Below are positions 1 to 5,575 of a stretch of 8,737 nt of DNA, in pieces. The notes under the pieces are model-generated. The model was not told the DNA's origin, ran no database searches, and saw only the letters and a list, made by a program, of their open reading frames with translations. The translations under genes and the position numbers were made by a program. The stretch lies in contig JAGLKL010000046.1 of assembly GCA_023141075.1 (NCBI GenBank), positions 1 to 8,737 on the forward strand. The letters run 5' to 3'. Within the stretch, counting starts at the first letter, position 1. Each line of letters starts with the position of its first letter. The DNA comes from Alphaproteobacteria bacterium. GTDB taxonomy: Bacteria > Pseudomonadota > Alphaproteobacteria > Micavibrionales > Micavibrionaceae.

Positions 1-2
1 TG

Positions 3-239
3 AAGCGCAAGATACAGCGTAAGTTAAACAAACTTATTACAGATAAATTAGGTTTGCCGGGTGCAAGAGGAAACAATTCCGGCTCAGAAGAAGCTTCTGG
101 CCAAACCACGCCGGATTCCGGTTCTGACTCTGATTCAAATATAAGCCCGAAACCTGCGCCGGTTCAAGATCCGGAAGATGTCTTAAAAGACGTTGCTGAA
201 GATGCTCTTAAAGGGATATTGCAGGATTTGTTACGTTAA
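3..239 (+). CDS. C-terminal end of a larger protein, possibly AsmA-like (5' partial)
   Basis: The reading frame is open from the left edge to a TAA at 237-239, so this is the last 78 residues or so of a gene that begins outside the window. The visible part starts with a basic amphipathic stretch (KRKIQRKLNKLITDKLG). It continues with a low-complexity linker rich in Gly, Ser, Asp, Pro and Glu, and ends in a short helix (PEDVLKDVAEDALKGILQDL) closing with LLR. A basic 'LxKLG(L)P' segment, a disordered linker and a terminal 'LKGLL'-like helix resemble the tails of AsmA-family envelope proteins of Alphaproteobacteria, which act in outer-membrane lipid transport and assembly. That assignment is a family impression; no catalytic or fold-defining motif is visible. 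A TTG at 54 could be read as a start, but the frame continues upstream without a stop, so an internal start is unlikely. The gene converges on the RHH gene with a 3-bp gap. Confidence 0.55.
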   Translation, partial: KRKIQRKLNKLITDKLGLPGARGNNSGSEEASGQTTPDSGSDSDSNISPKPAPVQDPEDVLKDVAEDALKGILQDLLR

Positions 240-242
240 TAA

Positions 243-500
243 TTATTTCTTACCACGCTTTTTAAGCCGGGCTTGCAAGTCTTGTAAAACATAAAGCCTG
301 AGTGCGCTAGAAAGATTAACATGCCTCTGACTTTTATCGATTTCAGAGAGAAGATCGCTGATAGAGCGTTTCTGATTCTTTGATATAGCTTTAAGCTCGT
401 CCCAAAACGCATCTTCCAGCGTAATACTGGTAGGATGGCCGCTAATACGCACCGAGCGCTTTTTAACAAGAGGATCTTTCGGATTGGCCATAATTTTCAT
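243..500 (-). CDS. Ribbon-helix-helix domain protein (RHH_4 type), putative DNA-binding regulator
   Basis: This 85-residue basic protein has the alphaproteobacterial RHH_4 pattern. A short strand (residues 14-20, KKRSVRI) is followed by GHPTSITLEDAFWDELKAI (21-39), a second helix with ISDLLSEID (47-55), and the conserved NLSSALRLYVL (62-72) near the C-terminus. RHH proteins bind DNA as dimers through paired beta strands, so a regulator is the natural inference; its targets are unknown. Its ATG shares one base with the fumC stop (TAATG at 502-498), suggesting translational coupling. An internal ATG at 491 would give MANPKDP... A purine-rich AAGGA lies only 3 bases before the first ATG and 12 before the second, so the start is not settled. 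From memory, an RHH gene next to fumC occurs in other Alphaproteobacteria, often with a DUF4169 gene, which is absent here. The C-terminal tail is strongly basic (RLKKRGKK). Confidence 0.85.
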   Translation of the reverse strand: MKIMANPKDPLVKKRSVRISGHPTSITLEDAFWDELKAISKNQKRSISDLLSEIDKSQRHVNLSSALRLYVLQDLQARLKKRGKK

Positions 501-1930
501 TAGTCCTTCGGTTTGATCATTTCCAATGGGTTAATCCATTCATCAAACTGTTCTTCGCTCACCAAGCCAAGCGCGACGGCAGCTTCTTTAAGCGTTGAGC
601 CGTCTTCATGCGCTTTTTTGGCAATCTTAGCGGCATTATCATAGCCGATATGCGGGCTTAATGCCGTGACAAGCATCAGGCTCTCACCCAGCAATTTATT
701 AATGCGTTTTTCGTTAGCTTCAATTCCTGCAACGCAATTATTGGTAAAACTATGCGACGCATCAGCTAGGAGCTTTATCGATTGCAGGACATTGTAAATA
801 ATAACCGGTTTGAAGACGTTAAGCTCAAAATGCCCATTAGACCCGGAAATTGTCACAGTGACATGATTGCCCATCACCTGCGCACAAACCATAGTCAGTG
901 CTTCACATTGTGTTGGATTGATCTTGCCCGGCATAATAGATGATCCCGGCTCATTTGCCGGTAGACTGATCTCCCCGATTCCGCAACGCGGCCCAGATCC
1001 AAGCATGCGGATATCATGTGCTATCTTCATCAGCGAAGTCGCAAGCACATTAAGCATACCGGACAGTTCCACAAGTGCATCATGTGCGGCCAGAGCCTCA
1101 AATTTATTTTCTGCGCTGGCAAAGTCCAGCCCGGTGATTTGCGAGATATGGGTAACAAATTTTTCAGCAAAACCGGCTTTACAGTTAATACCCGTTCCTA
1201 CAGCCGTGCCGCCTTGCGCAAGTTGTTTCAGGCGGGGCATAGAATCTTCCACGCGAGCAATACCAAGCTCCACCTGCCGGGCATAGCCGGAAAATTCCTG
1301 TCCCAAAGTCAACGGCGTGGCATCTTGCAGGTGCGTGCGTCCTATTTTTACTATTTTTTTAAAGGCTTTAGCTTTTTTATTTAAAGTATTATGCAAGCTT
1401 CTCAGGGCGGGGAGCAACTCGTGATAGACTTCCTCAACAGCGGCAATATGCATAACTGTAGGAAAAGCATCATTTGAAGACTGCCCCATATTCACATGAT
1501 CGTTAGGATGCACAGGACATTTGCTCCCGCGCTCTCCGCCTAGGATTTCTATCGCGCGATTGGAAATAACCTCATTAGCATTCATGTTGCTTTGTGTGCC
1601 CGAGCCGGTTTGCCATACCACAAGAGGGAATTCATCCATGAGCGAGCCGTCAATCACATCCTCAGCAGCCTGAACAATCGCATTCCCAATTTTTATATCC
1701 AGTATGCCCAGCTCCATATTGGCCAGCGCTGAGGCTTTTTTCTGAACGCCCAGTGCTTTTATCAGGGCAAGCGGCATTTTTTCTTCGCCAATCTTAAAAT
1801 TTAACAAAGAGCGCTGTGTTTGTGCACCCCAGTAATGTTTAGCTGGAACATCAATAGCACCAAATGAATCGCTTTCTCTTCTGAGTTGTTCCGATTCTGC
1901 TATGTTATCTCCCTCACTACTATTGCTCAT
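500..1930 (-). CDS. fumC: Class II fumarate hydratase
   Basis: This 476-residue enzyme interconverts fumarate and L-malate in the TCA cycle. It is the iron-independent, oxygen-stable, homotetrameric, cytoplasmic type. Visible motifs are KHYWGAQTQRS (31-41), the substrate loop TGSGTQSNMN (108-117), SSND (151-154), GRTHLQDATP with the likely catalytic His200 (197-206), and the superfamily signature GSSIMPGKINPTQCEA (329-344) with Ser331 as the expected general base. Length is close to the usual 460-480, with about 18 extra polar residues before the conserved RESDSFGAI. No alternative ATG exists near that point, so the start at 1930 is kept; a purine-rich GGGAAGAG lies about 9 bases upstream. 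It follows purK by 16 bp and overlaps the RHH start by one base, so it is probably on the purE-purK transcript. The enzyme looks intact. Aspartase and argininosuccinate lyase share the superfamily, but the loop sequences match fumarase. Confidence 0.97.
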   Translation of the reverse strand: MSNSSEGDNIAESEQLRRESDSFGAIDVPAKHYWGAQTQRSLLNFKIGEEKMPLALIKALGVQKKASALANMELGILDIKIGNAIVQAAEDVIDGSLMDEFPLVVWQTGSGTQSNMNANEVISNRAIEILGGERGSKCPVHPNDHVNMGQSSNDAFPTVMHIAAVEEVYHELLPALRSLHNTLNKKAKAFKKIVKIGRTHLQDATPLTLGQEFSGYARQVELGIARVEDSMPRLKQLAQGGTAVGTGINCKAGFAEKFVTHISQITGLDFASAENKFEALAAHDALVELSGMLNVLATSLMKIAHDIRMLGSGPRCGIGEISLPANEPGSSIMPGKINPTQCEALTMVCAQVMGNHVTVTISGSNGHFELNVFKPVIIYNVLQSIKLLADASHSFTNNCVAGIEANEKRINKLLGESLMLVTALSPHIGYDNAAKIAKKAHEDGSTLKEAAVALGLVSEEQFDEWINPLEMIKPKD

Positions 1931-1946
1931 GGTTCGATTCTCTTCC

Positions 1947-3053
1947 CTAGGTTTTGTTCCTCAATGTTGTAATATGACCCATTTTTCGTCCCTCTTTAAT
2001 ATCCTTTTTGCCGTAAAGGTGGATACAGGCGCTTTCCCGGGTCAGGTAATCATCTATCTCCCTGATATCATTGCCAATAAGATTAAGCATAACCGCGTCG
2101 CTGTGACGTCTTGGTGCACCGACATTGAGGCCGCAAACGCACCTAATATGGTTTTCAAATTGCGACACGGCGCAGGCATCAATACTCCAATGACCTGAAT
2201 TATGCGTACGTGGCGCGATCTCATTAACCAGCAGCGTATCGGAATTGCAGACAAAAAATTCTATCGTCAAAACACCGACAAGATTAACAGCGTTCGCTAT
2301 GCGCTCGGCGATATCACGACTTTGTGCGATTACACCGGTGGATGAGCCGCAAGGCACGGTGGTTGTATGCAGGATATGGTTCTTATGTTCGTTGAGCATT
2401 GGCCCGTAAAATTCTGTTTTACCAAATTTATCACGCGCAACAATCACAGAGACTTCATAATCGAACGCCGAAAACTCTTCCATAATCAGCGCTTGATCTT
2501 TAGCGTTTTCCATAAAAGCAATCAGTTCCCGATTATCAAGAATATCGGAGCATTCTCCCTTTATCTGGCCTTTGCCGTCATAACCAAAGCGTGTTGTTTT
2601 GATGACAAAATGCTTAGAGCCCCATTCTTTGCAGGTTGCCTCAACGTCTTCTAAACTGGAAACGGTTTTCCAGCGAACAGTCTCGATATCATGCTCATTC
2701 AAAAAACTCTTTTCTTTGATTCGGTCTTGTGACACATCCAGCAGCGACCTTTCCGGCAAGACAGACCCCGGTTTTAAAAATTCAAGATATTCGATTGTTT
2801 CAACCGGGATATTTTCAAACTCGTAAGATATAACATCGGTTTTTGCCGAGAAATCGCGCAACGCTGATTCGTCGTTATAATCGGCAGCGATGGTTTCTTT
2901 AGCGGCATAAGAAGCCGGGCAGTCTTTTTCGGGACAAAAAATAACAACCCCAATTCCTAGGCGTACGGCAGCTACAGCGCTCATCCGGCCAAGTTGCCCG
3001 CCACCTAAAATGCCAAGGGTTATATGAGAGGGAAGAAGAGAAGAGGGTGACAT
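1947..3053 (-). CDS. purK: 5-(carboxyamino)imidazole ribonucleotide synthase (ATPase subunit PurK)
   Basis: PurK uses ATP and bicarbonate to carboxylate aminoimidazole ribonucleotide (AIR) to N5-CAIR, the substrate of PurE, in de novo purine synthesis. The 368-residue protein shows the ATP-grasp layout. An N-terminal GILGGGQLGRM loop lies at residues 14-24, YEFENIP follows at the end of the first domain, TTRFGYDGKGQ forms the central ATP-grasp region, and NEIAPRTHNSGHWSIDAC with SQFENHIRC carries metal and substrate residues. A C-terminal YGK.....RKMGHI completes it. The frame stays open to an ATG at 3119, but that would overlap purE by 59 bases. The ATG at 3053 sits 7 bases after the purE stop and gives a normal length, and GAGGAG at the end of purE can serve as its ribosome binding site, so I chose 3053. 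It ends in TAG at 1949-1947, just before fumC. Confidence 0.95.
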   Translation of the reverse strand: MSPSSLLPSHITLGILGGGQLGRMSAVAAVRLGIGVVIFCPEKDCPASYAAKETIAADYNDESALRDFSAKTDVISYEFENIPVETIEYLEFLKPGSVLPERSLLDVSQDRIKEKSFLNEHDIETVRWKTVSSLEDVEATCKEWGSKHFVIKTTRFGYDGKGQIKGECSDILDNRELIAFMENAKDQALIMEEFSAFDYEVSVIVARDKFGKTEFYGPMLNEHKNHILHTTTVPCGSSTGVIAQSRDIAERIANAVNLVGVLTIEFFVCNSDTLLVNEIAPRTHNSGHWSIDACAVSQFENHIRCVCGLNVGAPRRHSDAVMLNLIGNDIREIDDYLTRESACIHLYGKKDIKEGRKMGHITTLRNKT

Positions 3054-3060
3054 TGTCTTC

Positions 3061-3579
3061 TTACAACTCCTCAGGCATATCGCCAACTTCAGCGGTTTGT
3101 TTATTACGATAGGATTCAAGCTTTCCCTGAATTTGAGAATCTGCCGTTCCTAGAATAGATACTGCCAACAGAGCTGCATTTTTTGCACCTGCCGCCCCGA
3201 TAGCCAGTGTTCCTACCGGCACACCTGCAGGCATTTGCACGATAGATAGCAAACTATCCATGCCTTTGAGAGCTTTGCTTTCAACTGGAACACCAAGCAC
3301 AGGCAAAGGTGTCATACTGGCGACCATTCCGGGCAAATGCGCAGCTCCACCGGCACCGGCAATAATCACTTTAAGCCCTCGTTCTTTTGCTGTTTGCGCA
3401 TATTCACGCATACGCTCAGGGGTGCGGTGCGCCGAAACGATGCGGTATTCATGAGGAATATCCAGTGCATACAAGAGGTTATGAGCCTCGCTCATAGTTT
3501 TCCAATCTGACTGAGAGCCCATAATAATGCCAACTAGGGGCATTTCATCTGTGTGTGTCATGTGTTTAACAAAATCCAT
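3061..3579 (-). CDS. purE: N5-carboxyaminoimidazole ribonucleotide mutase (class I PurE)
   Basis: PurE moves the carboxylate of N5-CAIR to carbon 4, giving CAIR in purine synthesis, and acts directly after PurK. The 172-residue protein has the full class I signature: MGSQSDW (20-26), SAHRTPERM (49-57) with the catalytic His51, AGAGGAAHLPGM (74-85), GVPVES (96-101) and MPAGVPVGTLAIG (116-128). Presence of purK just downstream fits class I rather than the PurK-independent class II enzyme. The ATG at 3579 is taken as start, although conserved sequence begins only at MPLVG. ATGs at 3561 and 3543 are alternatives, and none of the three has a strong ribosome binding site. A tail of about 20 polar residues after the core is unremarkable. 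It is the first gene of the tight purE-purK-fumC-RHH run, with a sigma70-like promoter candidate upstream at 3660-3688. Confidence 0.95.
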   Translation of the reverse strand: MDFVKHMTHTDEMPLVGIIMGSQSDWKTMSEAHNLLYALDIPHEYRIVSAHRTPERMREYAQTAKERGLKVIIAGAGGAAHLPGMVASMTPLPVLGVPVESKALKGMDSLLSIVQMPAGVPVGTLAIGAAGAKNAALLAVSILGTADSQIQGKLESYRNKQTAEVGDMPEEL

Positions 3580-3625
3580 TTTCTTGCTGTGACCTTCGGA
3601 AACTACCTAAAAGCGTGTCCTTAAG

Positions 3626-3652
3626 TCACAGTATTTACGAGATAATCAGTGA
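3626..3652. promoter_or_regulatory. Imperfect palindrome in the purE leader
   Basis: TCACAG (3626-3631) and CAGTGA (3647-3652) are inverted arms matching at 5 of 6 positions around a 15-bp centre. They cover the region from the expected purE transcription start to about 25 bases inside the leader. The placement would suit a repressor site, but the arms are short and no regulator can be named, so chance is a real alternative. Confidence 0.22.
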
Positions 3653-3659
3653 ATTTTTA

Positions 3660-3688
3660 TTTATAAGAGAAACGACGTGAACCCGCAA
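3660..3688 (-). promoter_or_regulatory. Candidate sigma70-type promoter for purE
   Basis: On the minus strand, TTGCGG (3688-3683) is followed after exactly 17 bp by TATAAA (3665-3660). The -10 matches consensus at 5 of 6 positions and the -35 at 3 of 6. Transcription would begin near 3653, leaving a leader of roughly 73 bases before the purE ATG. It lies in the gap between the ydcH stop and purE, so purE-purK-fumC-RHH could be transcribed separately from ydcH. No purine riboswitch is recognisable in the leader. Confidence 0.45.
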
Positions 3689-3698
3689 GATAAGAGTT

Positions 3699-3905
3699 TT
3701 AAGCGATAATATCGTCGATCAAAGCACTTTCCAGTTTCTGGATTATATCTTTAAGCCACAATTTCTTTTTCTTGAGTTGCTGCATATGCAATAGATTTAC
3801 TGGGGTTTCACTCTCTGCCGCTTTTTCTATTAATTCATCAAGAGCTTTATGTTCGGTTCTGTATTCAGTAAGCTTGCTCTTAAGTTCTTCCTGTTCTTCT
3901 TGCAT
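3699..3905 (-). CDS. YdcH family protein (DUF465)
   Basis: This 68-residue charged protein fits the DUF465/YdcH family of very short helical hairpin proteins. The first helix carries LTEYRTEHKALDELIEKA (about residues 12-29), and a turn contains the ETPVN segment. The second helix begins LHMQQLKKKKLWLKDIIQKLE (39-59), with the family-typical 'LKK.KL.LKD.I..LE' pattern. No enzymatic motif, signal peptide or membrane segment is present; the molecular function of the family is not established to my knowledge. The ATG at 3905 is the only ATG or GTG at the domain's N-terminus that gives a normal family length. The frame extends 15 codons upstream to a TGA and includes GTC and GTT but no convincing start. 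No good ribosome binding site is visible. It lies upstream of purE in the same direction, a neighbourhood I recall from other Alphaproteobacteria. It faces the PH-domain genes divergently. Confidence 0.85.
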   Translation of the reverse strand: MQEEQEELKSKLTEYRTEHKALDELIEKAAESETPVNLLHMQQLKKKKLWLKDIIQKLESALIDDIIA

Positions 3906-3957
3906 GGCTTTTTTTAATTCGTACCCTAAATTTATAACGACGACGACCCGCCGAGGA

Positions 3958-3981
3958 TATCATACAATCTATTACATGATA
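3958..3981. repeat. 24-bp imperfect palindrome, operator-like
   Basis: The arms TATCATACAA (3958-3967) and TTACATGATA (3972-3981) are inverted copies matching at 8 of 10 positions around a 4-bp centre. The spacing and symmetry suit a dimeric DNA-binding protein. It lies about 55 bp upstream of the ydcH ATG. The outer edge also belongs to GGATATCA, repeated in inverted form at 4018-4025. No regulator is assigned. Confidence 0.35.
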
Positions 3982-4112
3982 AGAAAAAAGCTATAAGATA
4001 CATAGAGCACAAGAGCCTGATATCCGCAAAATAAGAGGAGTGTGCCGGAAGCCGGAGCGCAAAATTGTGCAAAAAAGCTGTGTAAACACTATGATATTGA
4101 TATATTTGAAAC

Positions 4113-4202
4113 TTGCTAGTATGACGCGAGGTATATACTATTCAACCGTGATAGTTGTCGTTGGGGATAGAATGAGGCAACGATAATAACAATTTATATA
4201 AT
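4113..4202 (+). promoter_or_regulatory. Two alternative promoter candidates for the PH-domain gene pair
   Basis: Candidate one is TTGCTA (4113-4118), a 15-bp spacer and TATACT (4134-4139), giving a leader of about 70 bases that contains the hairpin at 4155-4186. Candidate two is a perfect TATAAT (4197-4202) with a weak GAGGCA (4174-4179) 17 bp upstream. It would start transcription near 4209 and leave only about 7 leader bases, making the mRNA almost leaderless. Neither is strong as a whole, and the AT-rich sequence makes chance matches likely. Confidence 0.3.
4155..4186 (+). repeat. Hairpin-forming inverted repeat upstream of the PH-domain genes
   Basis: TTGTCGTTG (4155-4163) pairs with CAACGATAA (4178-4186) over nine positions with one G-U wobble, around a 14-base purine-rich loop. 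It ends 29 bases before the ATG at 4216. It is not followed by a T run and so is not a terminator. It could be an RNA leader structure or a protein-binding dyad. If the TATAAT at 4197 is the real -10, it would lie in the promoter rather than the transcript. Confidence 0.4.
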
Positions 4203-4215
4203 GTGAGATTTACAG

Positions 4216-4749
4216 ATGCTTTATGTTCAACAATCGCTTGGTCCTGACGAAGAACTCGTTTACGTAGGTAAATTCCACTGGATGTATACAGTCGGGGCTT
4301 TTATGTCCATTTTGTGGGGATTGATGTTATCAATTCTGATTATGTTTGCGTCGTATAAGGGCTACGAAATGCTTGGTTATCTCTCCGACGACGATGTTGG
4401 CTTTCTCGGCGCAATAAAAGAGATTCATCCGGCGATTCGGGGAGTAGCTTTTCTATTTTTCGTTCTTGGTCTTGTTAAGTTTGCTCACATGATGGTTATC
4501 AAGGTCACGACGGAAATCGCAATAACAAATAACCGTTTAGTATATAAACGCGGTCTGGTGGCACGTCATGTTGGAGAAATCAGCATTGACCGCATAGAAG
4601 GTGTAAATGTCTTACAGACAATTTTGGGGAGGATTTTCGACTACGGGCGAGTAATGATCCGTGGGATGGGTGTAGGAGAGGTTGTTCTCCCGCCTATTGA
4701 AGATCCCATAACATTCCGTAGAGCTATTGAAGAAGCGAAGATAAGGTAA
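4216..4749 (+). CDS. PH domain-containing membrane protein (bPH_2 type), first of a tandem pair
   Basis: This 177-residue protein starts with a short soluble segment (LGPDEELVYVGKFHW, 8-22). Two hydrophobic membrane segments follow (about 23-46 and 75-95), separated by an acidic loop (DDD at 58-60). A bacterial PH domain of the YdbS/bPH_2 type occupies about 97-173. It contains the typical TNNRLVYKRGLVARHVGEIS (104-123) and the family-like 'DRIEGV...T.LGRIFDYG.V.IRG' pattern (125-150). The opening 'L.P.E..V..G..H' is also usual in this family. The PH domain should lie on the cytoplasmic side. The family has no firmly known biochemical function, though some members affect stress resistance in other bacteria. 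A weak GAGA lies 7 bases before the ATG. The next gene starts 5 bases after its stop and encodes a related protein, so the two probably form one unit. Confidence 0.87.
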   Translation: MLYVQQSLGPDEELVYVGKFHWMYTVGAFMSILWGLMLSILIMFASYKGYEMLGYLSDDDVGFLGAIKEIHPAIRGVAFLFFVLGLVKFAHMMVIKVTTEIAITNNRLVYKRGLVARHVGEISIDRIEGVNVLQTILGRIFDYGRVMIRGMGVGEVVLPPIEDPITFRRAIEEAKIR

Positions 4750-4754
4750 ATTAT

Positions 4755-5402
4755 ATGAGTAAGAGTAACAAACAGGCTCAGGATTTATCTCATGGGCAGA
4801 GTAACGTTGATCAAAAAAATGATGGTTCTAACCAAAAGCCCGGAAAGCGTGATATTCGCAGCGATCAGGAAATTGAACTGGAAAATATGCTGGTTAAAGG
4901 CGAAGAGGTTGTTTTGCGCGCGGAAGTGCACAAAGCGATTTATTGGCGCTCTGCCGCTGTCATTCTTATAGCTGTTTTATTGTTTTTCTACATTCCCCCA
5001 CTTGCTATGATTGCCGGGATAGCCGGAGCAATTATGCTTTGTATTGCAATACTAACCCAGCATTACTTACTTCTTGTTGTAACGAATAAACGCGTCCTTG
5101 CCCGCTATGGCCTTCTTCAGATGGACGTTGTGGATATCCGCCTGAGTAAGATTGAGAGCATCGATCTGGAACGGATGCTTTTAGGGCATATTTTTGGTTA
5201 TGCCAGCGTTGTTGTGGCTGGTACGGGTCAGCGTATTATCCGCGTGCAATATATTGCTAATAGTGAGGTATTCCGCCGCTTCTATAACGAAATGGTTTTA
5301 ATCGAGGAGGGGAACGAAGAAGCTGAAGAAGAAATCGAAAAAATCAAGGAAGAAGTTGAAACAGCGAAAGAACGAAAAACCAAACCCAAGAACAAGGTGT
5401 AA
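4755..5402 (+). CDS. PH domain-containing membrane protein (bPH_2 type), second of a tandem pair
   Basis: The 215-residue protein has a polar, Gln/Asn/Ser-rich N-terminal region (1-35) and a pre-membrane segment EIELENMLVKGEEVVLRAEVHK (39-60). A hydrophobic hairpin follows (about 65-81 and 83-107), then a bPH_2 domain with VTNKRVLARYGLLQMDVVDIRL (109-130), KIESIDLERMLLGHIFGYASV (132-152) and a VAGTG strand. It resembles its upstream neighbour in layout (VTTEIAITNNRLVYKRGL against LLLVVTNKRVLARYGL), suggesting an old duplication or two partners. The odd part is the highly charged tail (184-215), first Glu-rich and then Lys-rich, which probably forms a helix or coiled coil. AAGG at the end of the previous gene, 8 bases before the ATG, can act as ribosome binding site. 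Function is unknown; a membrane complex with the first PH protein is an inference from adjacency only. Confidence 0.87.
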   Translation: MSKSNKQAQDLSHGQSNVDQKNDGSNQKPGKRDIRSDQEIELENMLVKGEEVVLRAEVHKAIYWRSAAVILIAVLLFFYIPPLAMIAGIAGAIMLCIAILTQHYLLLVVTNKRVLARYGLLQMDVVDIRLSKIESIDLERMLLGHIFGYASVVVAGTGQRIIRVQYIANSEVFRRFYNEMVLIEEGNEEAEEEIEKIKEEVETAKERKTKPKNKV

Positions 5403-5544
5403 TTATTAAAGCTGTTTATTTTTGTTAATATATCCGTTGTTCTGTGCAGTCTGTGAGTTTATTATTTCCTTAATATATAAATATAGACAAAATTATCCTT
5501 AAATTATGTCGTAAAAAGACTCTCAACTAGTCATGATCCTTACT

Positions 5545-5568
5545 TATAAAACAAAAACACTAAGGAAG
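5545..5568 (+). promoter_or_regulatory. ilvD ribosome binding site and possible -10 element
   Basis: AAGGAAG (5562-5568) lies 7 bases before the ATG at 5576 and is a good Shine-Dalgarno match, which fixes the ilvD start. TATAAA (5545-5550) resembles a -10 box but has only a poor -35 partner (CTCAAC, 5522-5527, at 17 bp). TAGACA at 5484-5489 with TATGTC at 5505-5510 (15-bp spacer) is an alternative. The rest of the 173-bp gap (5403-5575) is very AT-rich. I see no strong terminator after the PH genes, no branched-chain leader peptide with an attenuator, and no T-box. Confidence 0.5.
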
Positions 5569-5575
5569 TATTCTT

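Larger units (their letters stand above)
3906..4215. other. Divergent intergenic region with several inverted repeats
   Basis: This 310-bp stretch separates the minus-strand ydcH gene from the plus-strand PH-domain genes and contains no supported gene. It holds an ACGACGACGAC triplet run near 3937-3947, a 24-bp imperfect palindrome (3958-3981), and an 8-bp perfect inverted pair GGATATCA/TGATATCC (3955-3962 and 4018-4025). It also holds a short palindrome GCGCAAAATTGTGC (4057-4070) and a leader hairpin (4155-4186). Both divergent promoters should lie here. The part from about 4080 onward is AT-rich. Confidence 0.6.

Noticed and set aside
867..1384. Plus-strand open frames opposite fumC
   Set aside because: They are antisense shadows of an intact fumarase gene, with Cys/Ser-rich translations and no domain pattern.
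3054..3119. N-terminal extension of PurK to the ATG at 3119
   Set aside because: It would overlap purE by 59 bases and add 22 non-conserved residues; the ATG at 3053 gives normal PurK length and sits 7 bases after the purE stop.
4042..4119. A 25-codon GTG-started ORF with an AAGAGGAG one base upstream
   Set aside because: The ribosome binding site is far too close to the GTG, the peptide has no recognisable pattern, and it spans the palindromes and promoter candidate of the intergenic region.
5404..5430. TATTAA...TTAATA inverted repeat after the second PH gene as a terminator
   Set aside because: The stem would consist only of A-T pairs around a 15-base loop and is not followed by a clean T run, so it would not be a convincing intrinsic terminator.
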